Shown piece after piece: positions 8,567 through 18,600 of a DNA stretch of 64,000 nt (the stretch's first letter is position 1; each line of letters opens with the position of its first letter). The notes under the pieces were generated by a model. It saw only the letters and a list, made by a program, of their open reading frames with translations. It searched no databases and was not told the origin of the DNA. The stretch lies in the NCBI GenBank assembly GCA_945860385.1, contig CAMAQD010000006.1, positions 62,001-126,000 of the forward strand, in the 5' to 3' direction. The stretch is from Flavobacterium psychrophilum. GTDB lineage: Bacteria; Bacteroidota; Bacteroidia; Flavobacteriales; Flavobacteriaceae. Position numbers and translations under genes: made by a program.

Positions 8567-9251
8567 TTTAGAAAAACAATTCAAGGAAAAATTGAATTCT
8601 CGTGAAATCAAACCCACAGAAATGGCTTGGGATCGATTGAATGCGATGTTATCTGTTGCCGAACCGAGCGGTACTAAACAGATAAATCAGAAACCAAAAC
8701 AAAAGTTAACCTGGCTTTATATTGCGGCTAGTTTTGTTGGGTTATTATTAATATCGACTGTTTTATTTAATCAGAAAGAAAATACAATTGACGTCAAAAA
8801 AAACACAGTAGTAATTGAAAATCCAATTCAAAAAGAAAATTCAAAAACCGAAATTAAGTCAATAAAACCTGAGCCTAATTTTTCTATAACCACTTTAAAA
8901 CAAAAAACAAAACCTTTGGTACAAACTCAAAAAAACACTAAAACCAAAGGAGAAAATCCAACACTTAAAACTCAGGAAAATGTTGTTGCTGAAGGCCAAT
9001 TCACTTCTCGAAACGAGTCAATTGCAGAACATAAAAATATAAGTCCAGAAAATATTGACAGCTTATTGGCTTCGGCAGAAAACAATCTAAAATCAGGTGT
9101 TAAAAATCCATCCGTCAAAATAAATTCAAAAGATTTATTAAATCAAGTTGACGGAGAATTACAAATTTCATTTAGAGAAAAAGCCTTAAACACAATAACC
9201 CAAAAATACAAAGAAGCCAAAGAAGCTTTGGCAAACAGAAATAATCAATAA
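8553..9251 (+). CDS. Single-pass membrane protein, probable anti-sigma factor
   Basis: A 232-residue protein with a short cytoplasmic part (about 1-50), which includes an EMAWDRLNAML segment, and one transmembrane helix at about 53-70. A Lys/Thr/Asn-rich extracytoplasmic region of about 160 residues follows. The start lies inside the sigma gene, so translation is coupled. The layout matches the one-helix anti-sigma proteins encoded after ECF sigma factors, but the N-terminal part does not show an obvious zinc-binding anti-sigma motif. The function is therefore inferred from position and topology only. Confidence 0.65.
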   Translation: MEQNNLEKQFKEKLNSREIKPTEMAWDRLNAMLSVAEPSGTKQINQKPKQKLTWLYIAASFVGLLLISTVLFNQKENTIDVKKNTVVIENPIQKENSKTEIKSIKPEPNFSITTLKQKTKPLVQTQKNTKTKGENPTLKTQENVVAEGQFTSRNESIAEHKNISPENIDSLLASAENNLKSGVKNPSVKINSKDLLNQVDGELQISFREKALNTITQKYKEAKEALANRNNQ

Positions 9252-9291
9252 TCATCATCAATCAAAAACCGAACACTTAAATCTTAACATT

Positions 9292-10359
9292 ATGACAAAA
9301 ATTATCTTTTATCTAACAGTATTTATTTTGCTTTTTATTAGTAAAATGCACGCGCAAGACACGAGCAATAAAGGCGAAAAGGCGAAGAAAACCTTTGAAT
9401 CTCAGGTAAAATCAATCTCATCTGAAATAGAAAACATTACAAAAGAAGAAAAGTCAGCACTCAAAATTGAAGTCGAAGCCGTAAATGTAGAATTAGAAAA
9501 CGGCATTATAACCAAAGAAGATGCTGAAGCCAAAAAACAAAAATTAGCCGAAACCAGAGCTAAAAACATTGAAAATAGAGTGGCTATCGAACAACAAAAA
9601 CTAGAAGATCTTGTTCAACAAAAAGTGGATGGAAAAATAAAAGTAACTGATTCAACTCACACTTCGTATTCTTTCTACTTTCCAGCAATGAAAATAAAAA
9701 ACAAAAATGATAAAATTGAAAAAAGAACCACTTCGCAGTTTGTTCTTGCGTTCGGAGCCAATAATCTTGTAACAAATAAAGCCGTTGCCAACTCCGATTT
9801 CTATTATTGGCAATCTCATTTCTTCGAATGGGGATTTACCGAGAATACAAGAATTTTCAAAAACCATAATTTATTGCATTTGAAATATGGGTTTTCAGTG
9901 ATGTATAACAACATTTGTCCTACCGATAATCGCTATTTTGTTCCGGCATCTAATAGCGAAACTAATCTTGAAGTTTTTCCATATGAATTAGAAAATTCAC
10001 GTTTCAAAAATGTTTATCTTGTAGCGCCTTTGCATTTAGAATTTGATTTTTCAGACAATAAATCGAATCATGGGAATGGAAGTTTTTCTTCTCACAAAGG
10101 CGTTCGTTTCGGAATTGGAGGTTATGGAGGTTTCCGAATAAAATCAAAACAAAAATTGTATTATAACATCGACGATGATAAAATTAGGATAAAAACCAAA
10201 GGCGATTTTAATGCCAATGATTTTATTTATGGCGTGAGTACTTACCTAGGTTACAAGGAAACGAGCTTGTATTTGAAATACGATTTAAATCCATTATTCG
10301 AAAATAATGTAGTAGATCAAAACAACATTTCGCTTGGTGTTCGATTCGATTTTAATTAG
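9292..10359 (+). CDS. Exported protein with coiled coil and outer-membrane-type barrel
   Basis: A 355-residue protein. The signal peptide covers about residues 1-21 (ending MHAQ). A charged, Lys/Glu-rich helical region follows at about 25-110. A C-terminal domain of about 200 residues has alternating aromatic/hydrophobic strands such as SQFVLAFGANN, VRFGIGGYGGFR and ISLGVRFDFN. The last ends in an aromatic residue plus Asn, as in outer-membrane beta barrels. It is the third gene of the sigma/anti-sigma run and is the likely regulated envelope target. The family is not recognised. A strong hairpin terminator follows. Confidence 0.7.
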   Translation: MTKIIFYLTVFILLFISKMHAQDTSNKGEKAKKTFESQVKSISSEIENITKEEKSALKIEVEAVNVELENGIITKEDAEAKKQKLAETRAKNIENRVAIEQQKLEDLVQQKVDGKIKVTDSTHTSYSFYFPAMKIKNKNDKIEKRTTSQFVLAFGANNLVTNKAVANSDFYYWQSHFFEWGFTENTRIFKNHNLLHLKYGFSVMYNNICPTDNRYFVPASNSETNLEVFPYELENSRFKNVYLVAPLHLEFDFSDNKSNHGNGSFSSHKGVRFGIGGYGGFRIKSKQKLYYNIDDDKIRIKTKGDFNANDFIYGVSTYLGYKETSLYLKYDLNPLFENNVVDQNNISLGVRFDFN

Positions 10360-10382
10360 AACATAAGTGATTGGCATTTCTT

Positions 10383-10420
10383 AAAATGAGGCTATAATAG
10401 TAACGTTATAGCCTCATTTT
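10383..10420. terminator. Hairpin terminator ending the ECF operon
   Basis: AAAATGAGGCTATAA (10383-10397) pairs perfectly with TTATAGCCTCATTTT (10406-10420) over an 8-base loop. The A and T tracts at the two ends make it usable from both sides. It lies between convergent genes. Confidence 0.88.
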
Positions 10421-10461
10421 CAATAATTAATTAATTGTTAGCGCCATCAAAAATTTGCTTA

Positions 10462-11538
10462 TCAAAAATGTATTGGCAGGTAAATTGTTATGGTCGTACC
10501 GATATCTTTTTGCGAAACAATACTAAAAACGCCTTTGATTTTCTTTATCAAAGTTTTACTGATAAAAAGCCCTAAACCAAGGCCTTGCTGTTCTTTTTTG
10601 TCACGATTGAATTGTTGATTTACGTTAATTTCTTTAAGTTCTTTAGCAGTAAATCCTATTCCGTAATCTTGTATTGTTAATTGGTAGTATTCTGAATTGT
10701 ATTTTTTGCCAGAAATAATAATCTTTTTATTAATTTCTGAAAATTTCAATGCGTTATCCAATAATTCAAATAGAATGAAATGTAAATATTCTACCTTTAT
10801 TTTAACATTTGATTCATAAACATTGAAAACAATTCTTTTCGCTTGTTTTTCATCTATATTGGCAATTTTATCCTTAACCGATGAAAATTCTTTTGATATT
10901 TCGGAAGAGTAATCCTCTAAGAAATCTAAATCGTTGTTTTTAAGATCGCGATAAAGGATAGAATTTTTTAATGTTCTGTTTAGTCGTTCTCCAGATATTT
11001 TGATGGAGTTGTAAAACATTTCAATTTCATTTTCTCCAAAACGTTCTCTGTTTTTAATTAAAAGATTAATTGAACCTAAAATTCCGTGAAGCGGAGTATT
11101 TATTTCGTGAATAAAATAGCTGTTATTACTTGCATTAATAGTATTGTAAGCATTTTTTATTTTTTCGAATCTATCGATTTTGCTATTAATAATTTTTAGT
11201 AAATTTTCAATTTTAAAAGGTTTGGCTACAAAGTGATCGACCCCATTTAGGATACATTTTTCCTTTTCCTCTTCATCATTCATTGCCGTCAAAAAAATAA
11301 AGGGTATTTGGTTAATTGTATTGGTATCTTTAACTATGTCATAAAATAAATTCCCATCCATAATGGGCATCATTATGTCGCTAATAATTAAGTCTGGAGT
11401 CCAAAAGTCTAAAATTTTGAGAGCCTCGTGCCCGTTTTGAGCGGTCATAACGCTATAATTGCTATGAATTAGCAATTCAGAAATTGTCTCTCTTAATTCT
11501 GCTTCGTCATCGACTAAAAGTATTTTTTTATTATACAT
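10462..11538 (-). CDS. Hybrid receiver-histidine kinase
   Basis: A 358-residue cytoplasmic signalling protein in reversed order: a receiver first, then a kinase. The receiver covers about 3-120, with acid pair Asp10-Asp11, phospho-acceptor Asp54 in LIISDIMMP, and Lys106 in AKPF. The kinase dimerisation helix has an H box, FIHEINTPLHG, with His144. The HATPase domain covers about 235-355, with N box ELLDNALKFS, QDYGIGF and GLGLGLF. The start overlaps the stop of the upstream PAS kinase gene by 8 bases. It probably takes phosphate from that kinase or modulates it. There is no DNA-binding domain. Confidence 0.9.
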   Translation of the reverse strand: MYNKKILLVDDEAELRETISELLIHSNYSVMTAQNGHEALKILDFWTPDLIISDIMMPIMDGNLFYDIVKDTNTINQIPFIFLTAMNDEEEKEKCILNGVDHFVAKPFKIENLLKIINSKIDRFEKIKNAYNTINASNNSYFIHEINTPLHGILGSINLLIKNRERFGENEIEMFYNSIKISGERLNRTLKNSILYRDLKNNDLDFLEDYSSEISKEFSSVKDKIANIDEKQAKRIVFNVYESNVKIKVEYLHFILFELLDNALKFSEINKKIIISGKKYNSEYYQLTIQDYGIGFTAKELKEINVNQQFNRDKKEQQGLGLGLFISKTLIKKIKGVFSIVSQKDIGTTITIYLPIHF

Positions 11539-13534
11539 AAGGAAAATAAAGTGTTAATGTGGTTCCACAATCTTTTTTGCTTATAATTGATATTTCTCCG
11601 TTAAGAAGGTTGGTAAATTGTTTTACTATAGTTAATCCTAATCCAGAACCTACAATTGTACTTGTATTTGTAGCTCTGAAAAATGAAGTAAATAAATGTT
11701 GAATTTCTCTTCTTGGAATTCCAATTCCATAATCTATTACCTCGATTTTAATTTTAGCCTCCAAATAAGTAATAACTAGTTTCGGATTGGGTTTATTTAC
11801 CGAATATTTAAAGGCATTATTGATGATATTTGTTAGAATATGAATCAATAAGGTTTCGTCTGTAATAATTGCTTGTTGCCTTCCCTTTATTTCAATTTTA
11901 ATTGTTCGTCCATCACTTTCATTGCTAAAATAGGTTTCGATGATTTTATTTATAAAGCTATCAAAATTTAGTTTTTTTACATCTTTTTTGGTTTCTTCCA
12001 AATCATATTTTCCAAATACCAGAATATTATTCATTAATTCAGTAAGTCTGTCAACTTCATTTTTAATTCTTTTAGTATTTTGTTCAAAGTAATTCCTGTT
12101 CTCTCCTCTATTTATTTCACTTTTAAAATCTATCAGTTCAGCATTAGAATATATAATTGTCAATGGGGTTCTAAATTGGTGTGATGCCATAGAAACAAAT
12201 TTTGATTTTAATTCGTTGAGTTCCTTTTCTTTTAAAAGAGCTAATCTCATTTCTTCCGCAGATTTTATTCTTTCACTGATATCTCTGCTGGAAGATTGCA
12301 TTCCGATAATCTCTTGTTTACTATTAAGGATGACTTTTGAAGTGCTTTCCAACCAAATAAATGTGTTGTCTTTTTTCTTAAATCTATAAGTTAAAGGTTT
12401 GTATTGTAATTTATTGGTGATTTCTTGGTGCGTAAAATGCATCAGATTCAAATCATCAGGGTGAATGAAATCATACGGACTTTTAGTAATCAATTCCTCA
12501 GAATTATATCCAATAATATCTTTAGAGGAGTTTGAAACATAAGAAAAAGTTCCGTCAATATTATGTTGGGTAATTAAATCAGTTGTGTTTTCAGCAATAA
12601 ATCTAAATTTTTCCTCCGATAACTCCAGTTGGCGCTCTTTTTCTTTAATCTCACTAATATCTATATGTGTTCCAATAACTTTAATAGGGGTTCCAAAGGC
12701 ATTTCTTGTCAATAAACCTGAATATTTAATCCAAACATAATGACCTTTTTTATGTTTCATTCTTTGTATCCCACCGAAACTGACTGTTTTACCACATACA
12801 TAATCTCTCAGGTCAATTTCTATTTGGTCAATTTCCTCCGGATGAACATTTTTTTTCCAAAATTCAAAAGTTTGGTCTATTTCGTCTAAATTGTATCCTA
12901 ACATTCCGGCCCAATTGTAAGAAAAAATGGCTTTGTTTGTTATAATATCCCATTCCCACATACCTTGATTTGAGCCTTTTAAATAAAAATCAAATTGCTT
13001 TAGATGTGCTTCTAATTTCGCATTGGTTTTGTCTTGATTTAATCGAATGCCAATATTTTTTGCTACGGTATGCAATACATAAACTTCTTCATCAATCCAT
13101 TTTCTCTCTGTTTTGCAATCGTCATAACCTATCCAACCCCAAAATTTATTTTCAGAGAATATGGGAGTAAAAAGGTAGGATTTGATTCCTTGCATCTCCA
13201 TTGTGTCAACAAATAACTTATTGTCACTTTCTTTTACTAGTCCATGTAGTGGTTCATCTTTACTCAAAGTATTGTAAAGTCCAGGGAATTCATCATAAGA
13301 AATCCCATTCAAGTCCGGGTTCCCTAAATAAGAATCAATACCTTCGTTGCACCATTCGTAAACGTAATATAACTTAAGTCCTTCGTTTGTAGTATCATTT
13401 TTAAAAATGTAACATCTATCAATATTCTGGCTTTTACCAATTGCAGTAATACACAAATTAAGAGCACTATCAATTGAAATTTCTTTTAAAAGATGATTGT
13501 TAGCATTTGAAATTCCGAATAAAAGATTCTTCAT
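11531..13534 (-). CDS. GAF-PAS-PAS sensor histidine kinase
   Basis: A 667-residue soluble kinase without membrane helices. It has a GAF-like domain (about 15-155) and two PAS/PAC units (about 175-290, ending GTHIDISE, and 305-415, ending SSSRDISE). HisKA carries the H box SHQFRTPL with His452. The HATPase domain covers about 545-665 (NIINNAFKYS, DYGIGIP, GSGLGLTI). The stop overlaps the following hybrid gene by 8 bases. A divergent AraC-type response regulator starts 113 bases upstream and is a plausible output. The sensed signal is unknown; the lack of a membrane segment points to a cytoplasmic or redox/ligand signal. Confidence 0.93.
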   Translation of the reverse strand: MKNLLFGISNANNHLLKEISIDSALNLCITAIGKSQNIDRCYIFKNDTTNEGLKLYYVYEWCNEGIDSYLGNPDLNGISYDEFPGLYNTLSKDEPLHGLVKESDNKLFVDTMEMQGIKSYLFTPIFSENKFWGWIGYDDCKTERKWIDEEVYVLHTVAKNIGIRLNQDKTNAKLEAHLKQFDFYLKGSNQGMWEWDIITNKAIFSYNWAGMLGYNLDEIDQTFEFWKKNVHPEEIDQIEIDLRDYVCGKTVSFGGIQRMKHKKGHYVWIKYSGLLTRNAFGTPIKVIGTHIDISEIKEKERQLELSEEKFRFIAENTTDLITQHNIDGTFSYVSNSSKDIIGYNSEELITKSPYDFIHPDDLNLMHFTHQEITNKLQYKPLTYRFKKKDNTFIWLESTSKVILNSKQEIIGMQSSSRDISERIKSAEEMRLALLKEKELNELKSKFVSMASHQFRTPLTIIYSNAELIDFKSEINRGENRNYFEQNTKRIKNEVDRLTELMNNILVFGKYDLEETKKDVKKLNFDSFINKIIETYFSNESDGRTIKIEIKGRQQAIITDETLLIHILTNIINNAFKYSVNKPNPKLVITYLEAKIKIEVIDYGIGIPRREIQHLFTSFFRATNTSTIVGSGLGLTIVKQFTNLLNGEISIISKKDCGTTLTLYFPYV

Positions 13535-13571
13535 AATAATTTCGTAACTTTATAAAACAAATTCATTGATA

Positions 13572-13579
13572 CAAATGTA
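13572..13579 (-). promoter_or_regulatory. -7 element TACATTTG for the PAS kinase operon
   Basis: On the minus strand TACATTTG lies 37 bases before the kinase ATG at 13534, in the 113-base divergent spacer. No clear -33 TTG is visible at the right spacing. Confidence 0.5.
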
Positions 13580-13646
13580 TTTTTATAAGAATAGGTGAAA
13601 CGATTTAGTATCTATAATTTAAAAAATAAAAGTTATAATTTAAAAT

Positions 13647-14423
13647 ATGGATGCATATATTAGTCTTATGAGAGTAAAGAAAAGTGAAATACTGCTAATT
13701 GAAGATGATATTGCTTTAGGTGCCTCTATTGTAGAGGTATTGCAACTAAATGATTTCAATGTGCAATGGCTTGAAGATGGGTTAAAAGCTCTAGAGTACT
13801 TGCAAAAGAATATGCCCGATATTATAATCAGTGACTTAATGATGCCTGCAATGAATGGCGAACAATTGTTTATAAATATTAGAAAAAACAAAAAATTTAA
13901 TACAATCCCGTTCATAATAATTACTGCAAATATGGACGACGGAGTCAGGTATAGACAACTCGAAAATGGAGTTAATGATTATATCTTGAAACCCTTCAAG
14001 TCTAAAGAATTAATTTTAAAAATCAAGAATTTATTAGTTCTTAGAAACAACATAGAAAAAAAATATAAACCTGACCCGTTCTCTAAAGTTACTATAAAAC
14101 TATCCGAAAAAGATTTTTTGTCATCTGTGAATGATTATATTGTTAGGAATTTAAAATCAAAAATCAGTGTTGATGAATTATCAACTCATCTTTTTGTCAG
14201 TAGATCAACATTAGATAAACGCATCAGAAAATTGACCAATAAAAACGTTTCACAATATGTGAGAGAGTTTAAATTAGAATACGCCATCAAACTTATTGAT
14301 TTGGGGGAAAGGAATATTCAGTTTTTAGTAGATGAAACAGGTTTTAATTCGTTTTCTTATTTTTCAACAAGTTTCAAATCTTATGTAGGCCTTACCACAA
14401 GAGATTATTTCAAATCTTTATAA
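13647..14423 (+). CDS. Response regulator with AraC-type DNA-binding domain
   Basis: A 258-residue transcription regulator. The receiver covers about 13-130, with acid pair Asp20-Asp21, phospho-acceptor Asp63 in IISDLMMP, and the Lys of LKPF. The C-terminal AraC double helix-turn-helix covers about 155-255, with VDELSTHLFVSRSTLDKRI and the family signature TGFNSFSYFSTSFKSYVG. An in-frame ATG at 13668 is an alternative start and would still leave a full receiver. It is divergent from the PAS kinase and hybrid genes, so it is probably their effector. Receiver plus AraC domain without a kinase in the same protein is a common Bacteroidota layout. Confidence 0.92.
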   Translation: MDAYISLMRVKKSEILLIEDDIALGASIVEVLQLNDFNVQWLEDGLKALEYLQKNMPDIIISDLMMPAMNGEQLFINIRKNKKFNTIPFIIITANMDDGVRYRQLENGVNDYILKPFKSKELILKIKNLLVLRNNIEKKYKPDPFSKVTIKLSEKDFLSSVNDYIVRNLKSKISVDELSTHLFVSRSTLDKRIRKLTNKNVSQYVREFKLEYAIKLIDLGERNIQFLVDETGFNSFSYFSTSFKSYVGLTTRDYFKSL

Positions 14424-14580
14424 GTCCACTATTTGTGTAATTTATTTGATTTATAAACGTTGGATTTTTTCAAGTGTTTTAAAAACGGTTATTTAACTTG
14501 AGTTTTTAGCTAAAAATTAACTTATGAGTACTATTTTTTAAGACATTAATTACAATCAAAATGTATTGAAGAAGAGAATT

Positions 14581-14588
14581 TATATTTG
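14581..14588 (+). promoter_or_regulatory. -7 element TATATTTG of the structured RNA
   Basis: A perfect TAnnTTTG box. Transcription should begin about 5-7 bases after it, at 14593-14595, which is exactly the first base of the outer stem of the RNA fold at 14594. Confidence 0.65.
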
Positions 14589-14593
14589 CACTT

Positions 14594-14709
14594 AGATGTA
14601 AAGTATCTTGCCATAATAAAACAGCCTAATATAAATGGTTTTTAGGGTAAAAATAGTTTAGAGAATAATAAGGCTGTTTTAGGCAAGAACATAGATGTTT
14701 ACATCTTTT
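14594..14709 (+). ncRNA. Structured RNA, candidate 6S RNA of flavobacterial type
   Basis: Three helices stack into one long hairpin. AGATGTAAA 14594-14602 pairs with TTTACATCT 14698-14706 (9 pairs). CTTGCC 14607-14612 pairs with GGCAAG 14682-14687 (6 pairs). AAAACAGCCT 14618-14627 pairs with AGGCTGTTTT 14671-14680 (10 pairs). Asymmetric internal loops separate them. A small apical hairpin TTTTTA/TAAAAA lies at 14639-14653. The promoter places the 5' end at the stem base, and TTTT follows the stem, so it reads as a free-standing transcript of about 115 bases, not a gene leader. A long bulged rod of this size resembles 6S RNA, which binds RNA polymerase. I know a 6S-Flavo family exists, but I cannot check the match here. 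Confidence 0.6.
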
Positions 14710-14732
14710 CAACATTAACAATCAACATTAGT

Positions 14733-15209
14733 ATGCATGCAGTTTTTGTAAACCGCGTCAAATCAGTCGATAATTTACCGGAAAATCCATATTTTAAACT
14801 GTGTGATTCACATTTGGAAATTAGGCTCAAAGGCGAAAATGTAATTTTTAGAGTTGAATCGGTTTCAAATGTGAGATGTCTTAAAAAAAGAAATTTTACA
14901 ATTAATTTCCTTCTATTATTTAGTACTTTATTGGCTTATAGCTTACTAGCAGATTATTTAGACAAAAGTATTTACAACATTTTTTTTATGTTTGTAATTT
15001 TCACAATACTAAGTGTAATTTCTCTTTCAATAAAAAATTATACTAAAGTATTAGTGATTGATATGGGTGCTTTTCACTCTAGGGAATTTAAAATGTCAAA
15101 AAAACAAAGTGCACACGCTAAAAAATTTGTTTCGACTTTTAAAAGTAAGTATCACAATAATAAATATCAAAATGATTTAGATTTGTTAAATGTAAATCAT
15201 TCTTCCTAA
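14733..15209 (+). CDS. Small membrane protein of unknown function
   Basis: A 158-residue protein with an N-terminal soluble part (about 1-50, beta-like) and two transmembrane helices (about 55-76 and 80-100). A basic, Lys/His/Asn-rich C-terminal tail follows. The start ATG at 14733 follows the structured RNA by 24 bases. It may have its own start or be read through from the RNA promoter. I recognise no family. It is convergent with the receiver gene at 15270. Confidence 0.65.
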   Translation: MHAVFVNRVKSVDNLPENPYFKLCDSHLEIRLKGENVIFRVESVSNVRCLKKRNFTINFLLLFSTLLAYSLLADYLDKSIYNIFFMFVIFTILSVISLSIKNYTKVLVIDMGAFHSREFKMSKKQSAHAKKFVSTFKSKYHNNKYQNDLDLLNVNHSS

Positions 15210-15269
15210 CGAAAACAAATTTAAGTTATTATTGGTTTTTTTCAGATATCAGTTATTTCTTTAGGAGAA

Positions 15270-15635
15270 TTATTTATCAAGCAAATGTTTTTCTATGACT
15301 AAATTGAGTTCTTGAAAAGAAAAGGGTTTCAAAATATAAGCTTTTGCACCTAAATCAATTCCTCTTTGCTGATCAGTTAATTCTGTTTTTGCAGTAAGAA
15401 AAAGTACGGGTATATTATGGTGGTCCGACTGTTTTAGCTGTTTCATAAAACCATAACCGTCTAATATTGGCATCATTATATCACATATAATCAGGTCCGG
15501 ATTTGTTTGTGTTACTTTTTCCAAACCCTCCAATCCATTTTTAGCTGCTACCACGTCATAATTGCCTAGTGACAATAATTCGCTGAGAGTTTCCAATAAT
15601 TTTATTTCATCTTCAATAATAAGGATCTTAGTCAT
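15270..15635 (-). CDS. Single-domain response regulator
   Basis: A 121-residue stand-alone receiver: acid residues Glu8-Asp9, phospho-acceptor Asp52 in LIICDIMMP, and the conserved Lys in YILKPFS. It has no output domain, so it acts as a phosphate relay or by protein contact. Its start overlaps the stop of the six-PAS kinase gene by 8 bases, which couples translation and marks it as the kinase's partner. The 8-base overlap is the same as in the kinase/hybrid pair at 11531-11538. Confidence 0.92.
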   Translation of the reverse strand: MTKILIIEDEIKLLETLSELLSLGNYDVVAAKNGLEGLEKVTQTNPDLIICDIMMPILDGYGFMKQLKQSDHHNIPVLFLTAKTELTDQQRGIDLGAKAYILKPFSFQELNLVIEKHLLDK

Positions 15636-18600
15636 GACTTAAAGTGTTTTGTAAAGCAAATTGCAAAGTTACTTTTGTCCCTACTCCTAAATGGCTTTCT
15701 AAGTGAATTTTTCCAGCATTTTTTTCAGTAAAGGTTTTGACAATATAAAGACCTAATCCTGTTCCTTGAATTCCGTTTGTATTACTTGCCCTAAAAAAAG
15801 TATTAAATAATTTCTGTTGATCCTCTTCAGGAATACCAATCCCCTGATCTATAATTTGTAAATTTACATTTGTTGACGATGCGGAAAGTTGGAGTACAAC
15901 ATTACCAGAACCTTTAGAGTATTTGAAAGCATTATTTAATAAATTAAAAATAGAGTATTCCATTAAATTTTTATCCGCAAACACAAGAAAATTATCACCC
16001 TCAAAATATGTTTGTACGCTACTTCCATCCTTTTGATTGTCAAAACTAGTTTCAATTACATCAAGACATAGTTGTTTTAAATCGAATATAATGGGGTGAA
16101 AATTAGTTTTTCCTGCATCGTTTTTTGAAATAGTTAATACAGAATTCATGAGTTCTACTATTCTATCTATTTCTCCGGTTATAGTGTTTAATTGTTTTTC
16201 TACACGTGGTGCTTTTTCAAAATTTTGTCCCTCAATATACATTGCTATTAACTCTGCGCTTGTTCGGATTGTAGTCATAGGAGTTCTGAATTCATGCGAA
16301 ATAGTTGAAACTAAATTGGTACGTAACTCATTTAATTCTCGTTCTTTCGTTAATGCTTTTTCAGTGGCTTCTTCCTCTTCTTTTCTTGTTGTAATATCAC
16401 GGCTGCTAGATTGGAACCCACTTTTAATTCCTTTTTTTTCAACCATATTTGCTCTTGTTTCGAGCCAAATATATTTTCCATCTTTAGTCCTAAATCTTGC
16501 TGTAGTATTGTCGATGTTTTTTTCTGCAATAAAATCTTCAAATCTACTTAGAAGATATTTTACATCATCTGGATGAGCATAATCTAAAGGAGATTTCCCT
16601 ACCATTTCTTCTGGCTGATAACCCAAAACATTTATTATCGAAGGGGAAATGTATTGAAACTTTGTATTTAAATCGTGTAAACATACTAAATCAACGGTAT
16701 TTTCTGCAAGAAAACGATACATGTTTTTAGCTTCGTTAAGCAGAATGGCTTTGTTTTTATTATTTTCTTCGATTAATAATTTGTTTTGAAGTTCAATTTT
16801 TTTTCTTTCAGTAATGTCAATCATTTGAACGATGTAGTACGTTTCATTTTTGCTATTTTTTACCAGCGAAACAGAAATATGTGTCCATACAATAAATTTA
16901 TTTTTTTGAATAAACCTTTTTTCTGAACTGAAATTAGATATTTCTCCTAAATCTAAACTTTTTTTATACTCTAAATCTATCATTAAATCTTCATAATAAG
17001 TAATTTCTTGAAATGTTAAGGTTTTTATTTCTTGGTTCGAATAGCCAAGAATTTCACAAAGCTTTTCGTTAACTTCAATATAACTACCTAGAATATCTAC
17101 TAGAGCCATTCCTACCGGCGAATGCTCAAAAGCTTCTTTAAAATGCTCTTCACTTTCTCGTAATTCATCTTCCAGTTTTTTCTTATTAGTGATATCTTGC
17201 ATTGCTCCAATCATTCGAATTGCTTTGCCGTTATAATCTCTGATTATTATGGCTTTGTCATTCACATAAGCATAACTACCATCTGATTTCAAATACCGGT
17301 ATTCATCAGACCATTTGTTGGTAGTGGCACTCTCTATTGCAGCATCCAATTTTTTACAATAGACTTCTCTGTCTTCTGGATGAACAAAAATTTCACATTC
17401 TTGAGACTTAATGATATTGTTCGTAAAGTGGTGCCCAAATAGATTAGAATAACTGGCTCCAACGAAAATGTCATCATTTATAATATTCCAATCCCAAATA
17501 GCATCGGAGGTAGCTTGACTTGAGTATGAAAAACGCTCATTACTAATTTTTAACTCGTCTTCAATATTTTTGAGTTCTGTAATATCGTTGAAAGAACACA
17601 CAACATATAACAATGTTCCTAAATCATCAAATACGGGAATGGCGTCAACTAAAAGCCAGACCATATCCATAGAAATGGGGCGATATACTCCCATTATAAC
17701 ATTTTTCACCGGTTTCAATAATTTTATTGCCATCGGTACTGGATGTTCTTCAGGACTAAAAATGGTTCCATTAAGATGAATCACTTTCCAAAGTTTATCA
17801 TACGATGTTTTGCCAATTAATTGATCCTTTGTAAGACCTAACATTTCACAAGCAGCTCTGTTGTTCTCTAAAATTTCCGATTGAGGTCCTTGTACCAATA
17901 TTCCGACTGCAATATTTTCAAGAATACTGCTGAGCAGCTGCTTGCTTTTGAGAATTTCTTCTTGAGTATTTTTACTTTCAGTAATATCAACCCCAAATCC
18001 AATCATCATATCAAAAGTGCCGTTTTTATTAAAAACAGGATTTAATTTTCGATTATGATAAGTAGTTAATCCTGTAAATGGGCTAGTGATGTTGTCTTCC
18101 CATTGAATCAAATTTTTAGATTCCATAGCCTGCAAGAACTTTTCACGTCTTTTTTTTGCTGAGGAATCATCCCTTCCAGTGTGTTTAGCATATTCAAAAT
18201 CATCTTTACCCTTAATGAATTTTCGAAGTTCATCATTTTTAATAGCTGCCTGATTCAAATATAGATATCTATGATCTTGGTCAAACACCGCTACATCTGT
18301 CGGGATTTGATCTAGTATTTTTTCATAAAACTCTTTATCCTGTATGTTTATCTTCTCAGTAATAATTTGATCCGCAACATCTCTATAATTTCCACTATAT
18401 ATAAACTTACCTTTTTTATCTACTCTTTTAAAACTTGAAGTATGCCATTGAAAGTAGCCTTTCTTGTGTAAAACTCTATAAGTGATTTCAATATCTTTTT
18501 GACCTTCATTTAAAAAAGCAGTAACCATTTCTATATCTTCCGGATGCAAAAACAAACTGTTGCTTTCGCCTACAACTTCATCAGCTTCATAACCTAGATA

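Larger units (their letters stand above)
14424..14732. other. Spacer holding a promoter and a structured RNA
   Basis: This is a 309-base gap. The first ~155 bases are A+T-rich with no gene; weak self-complementarity near 14500-14520 may terminate the regulator gene. From 14581 on it holds a -7 box and a strongly folded RNA, listed separately. Confidence 0.7.

Noticed and set aside
16148..16576. A 142-codon plus-strand frame inside the large kinase gene
   Set aside because: It lies wholly opposite HisKA and PAS coding sequence, is Ser/Phe-rich and has no promoter or ribosome-binding context.
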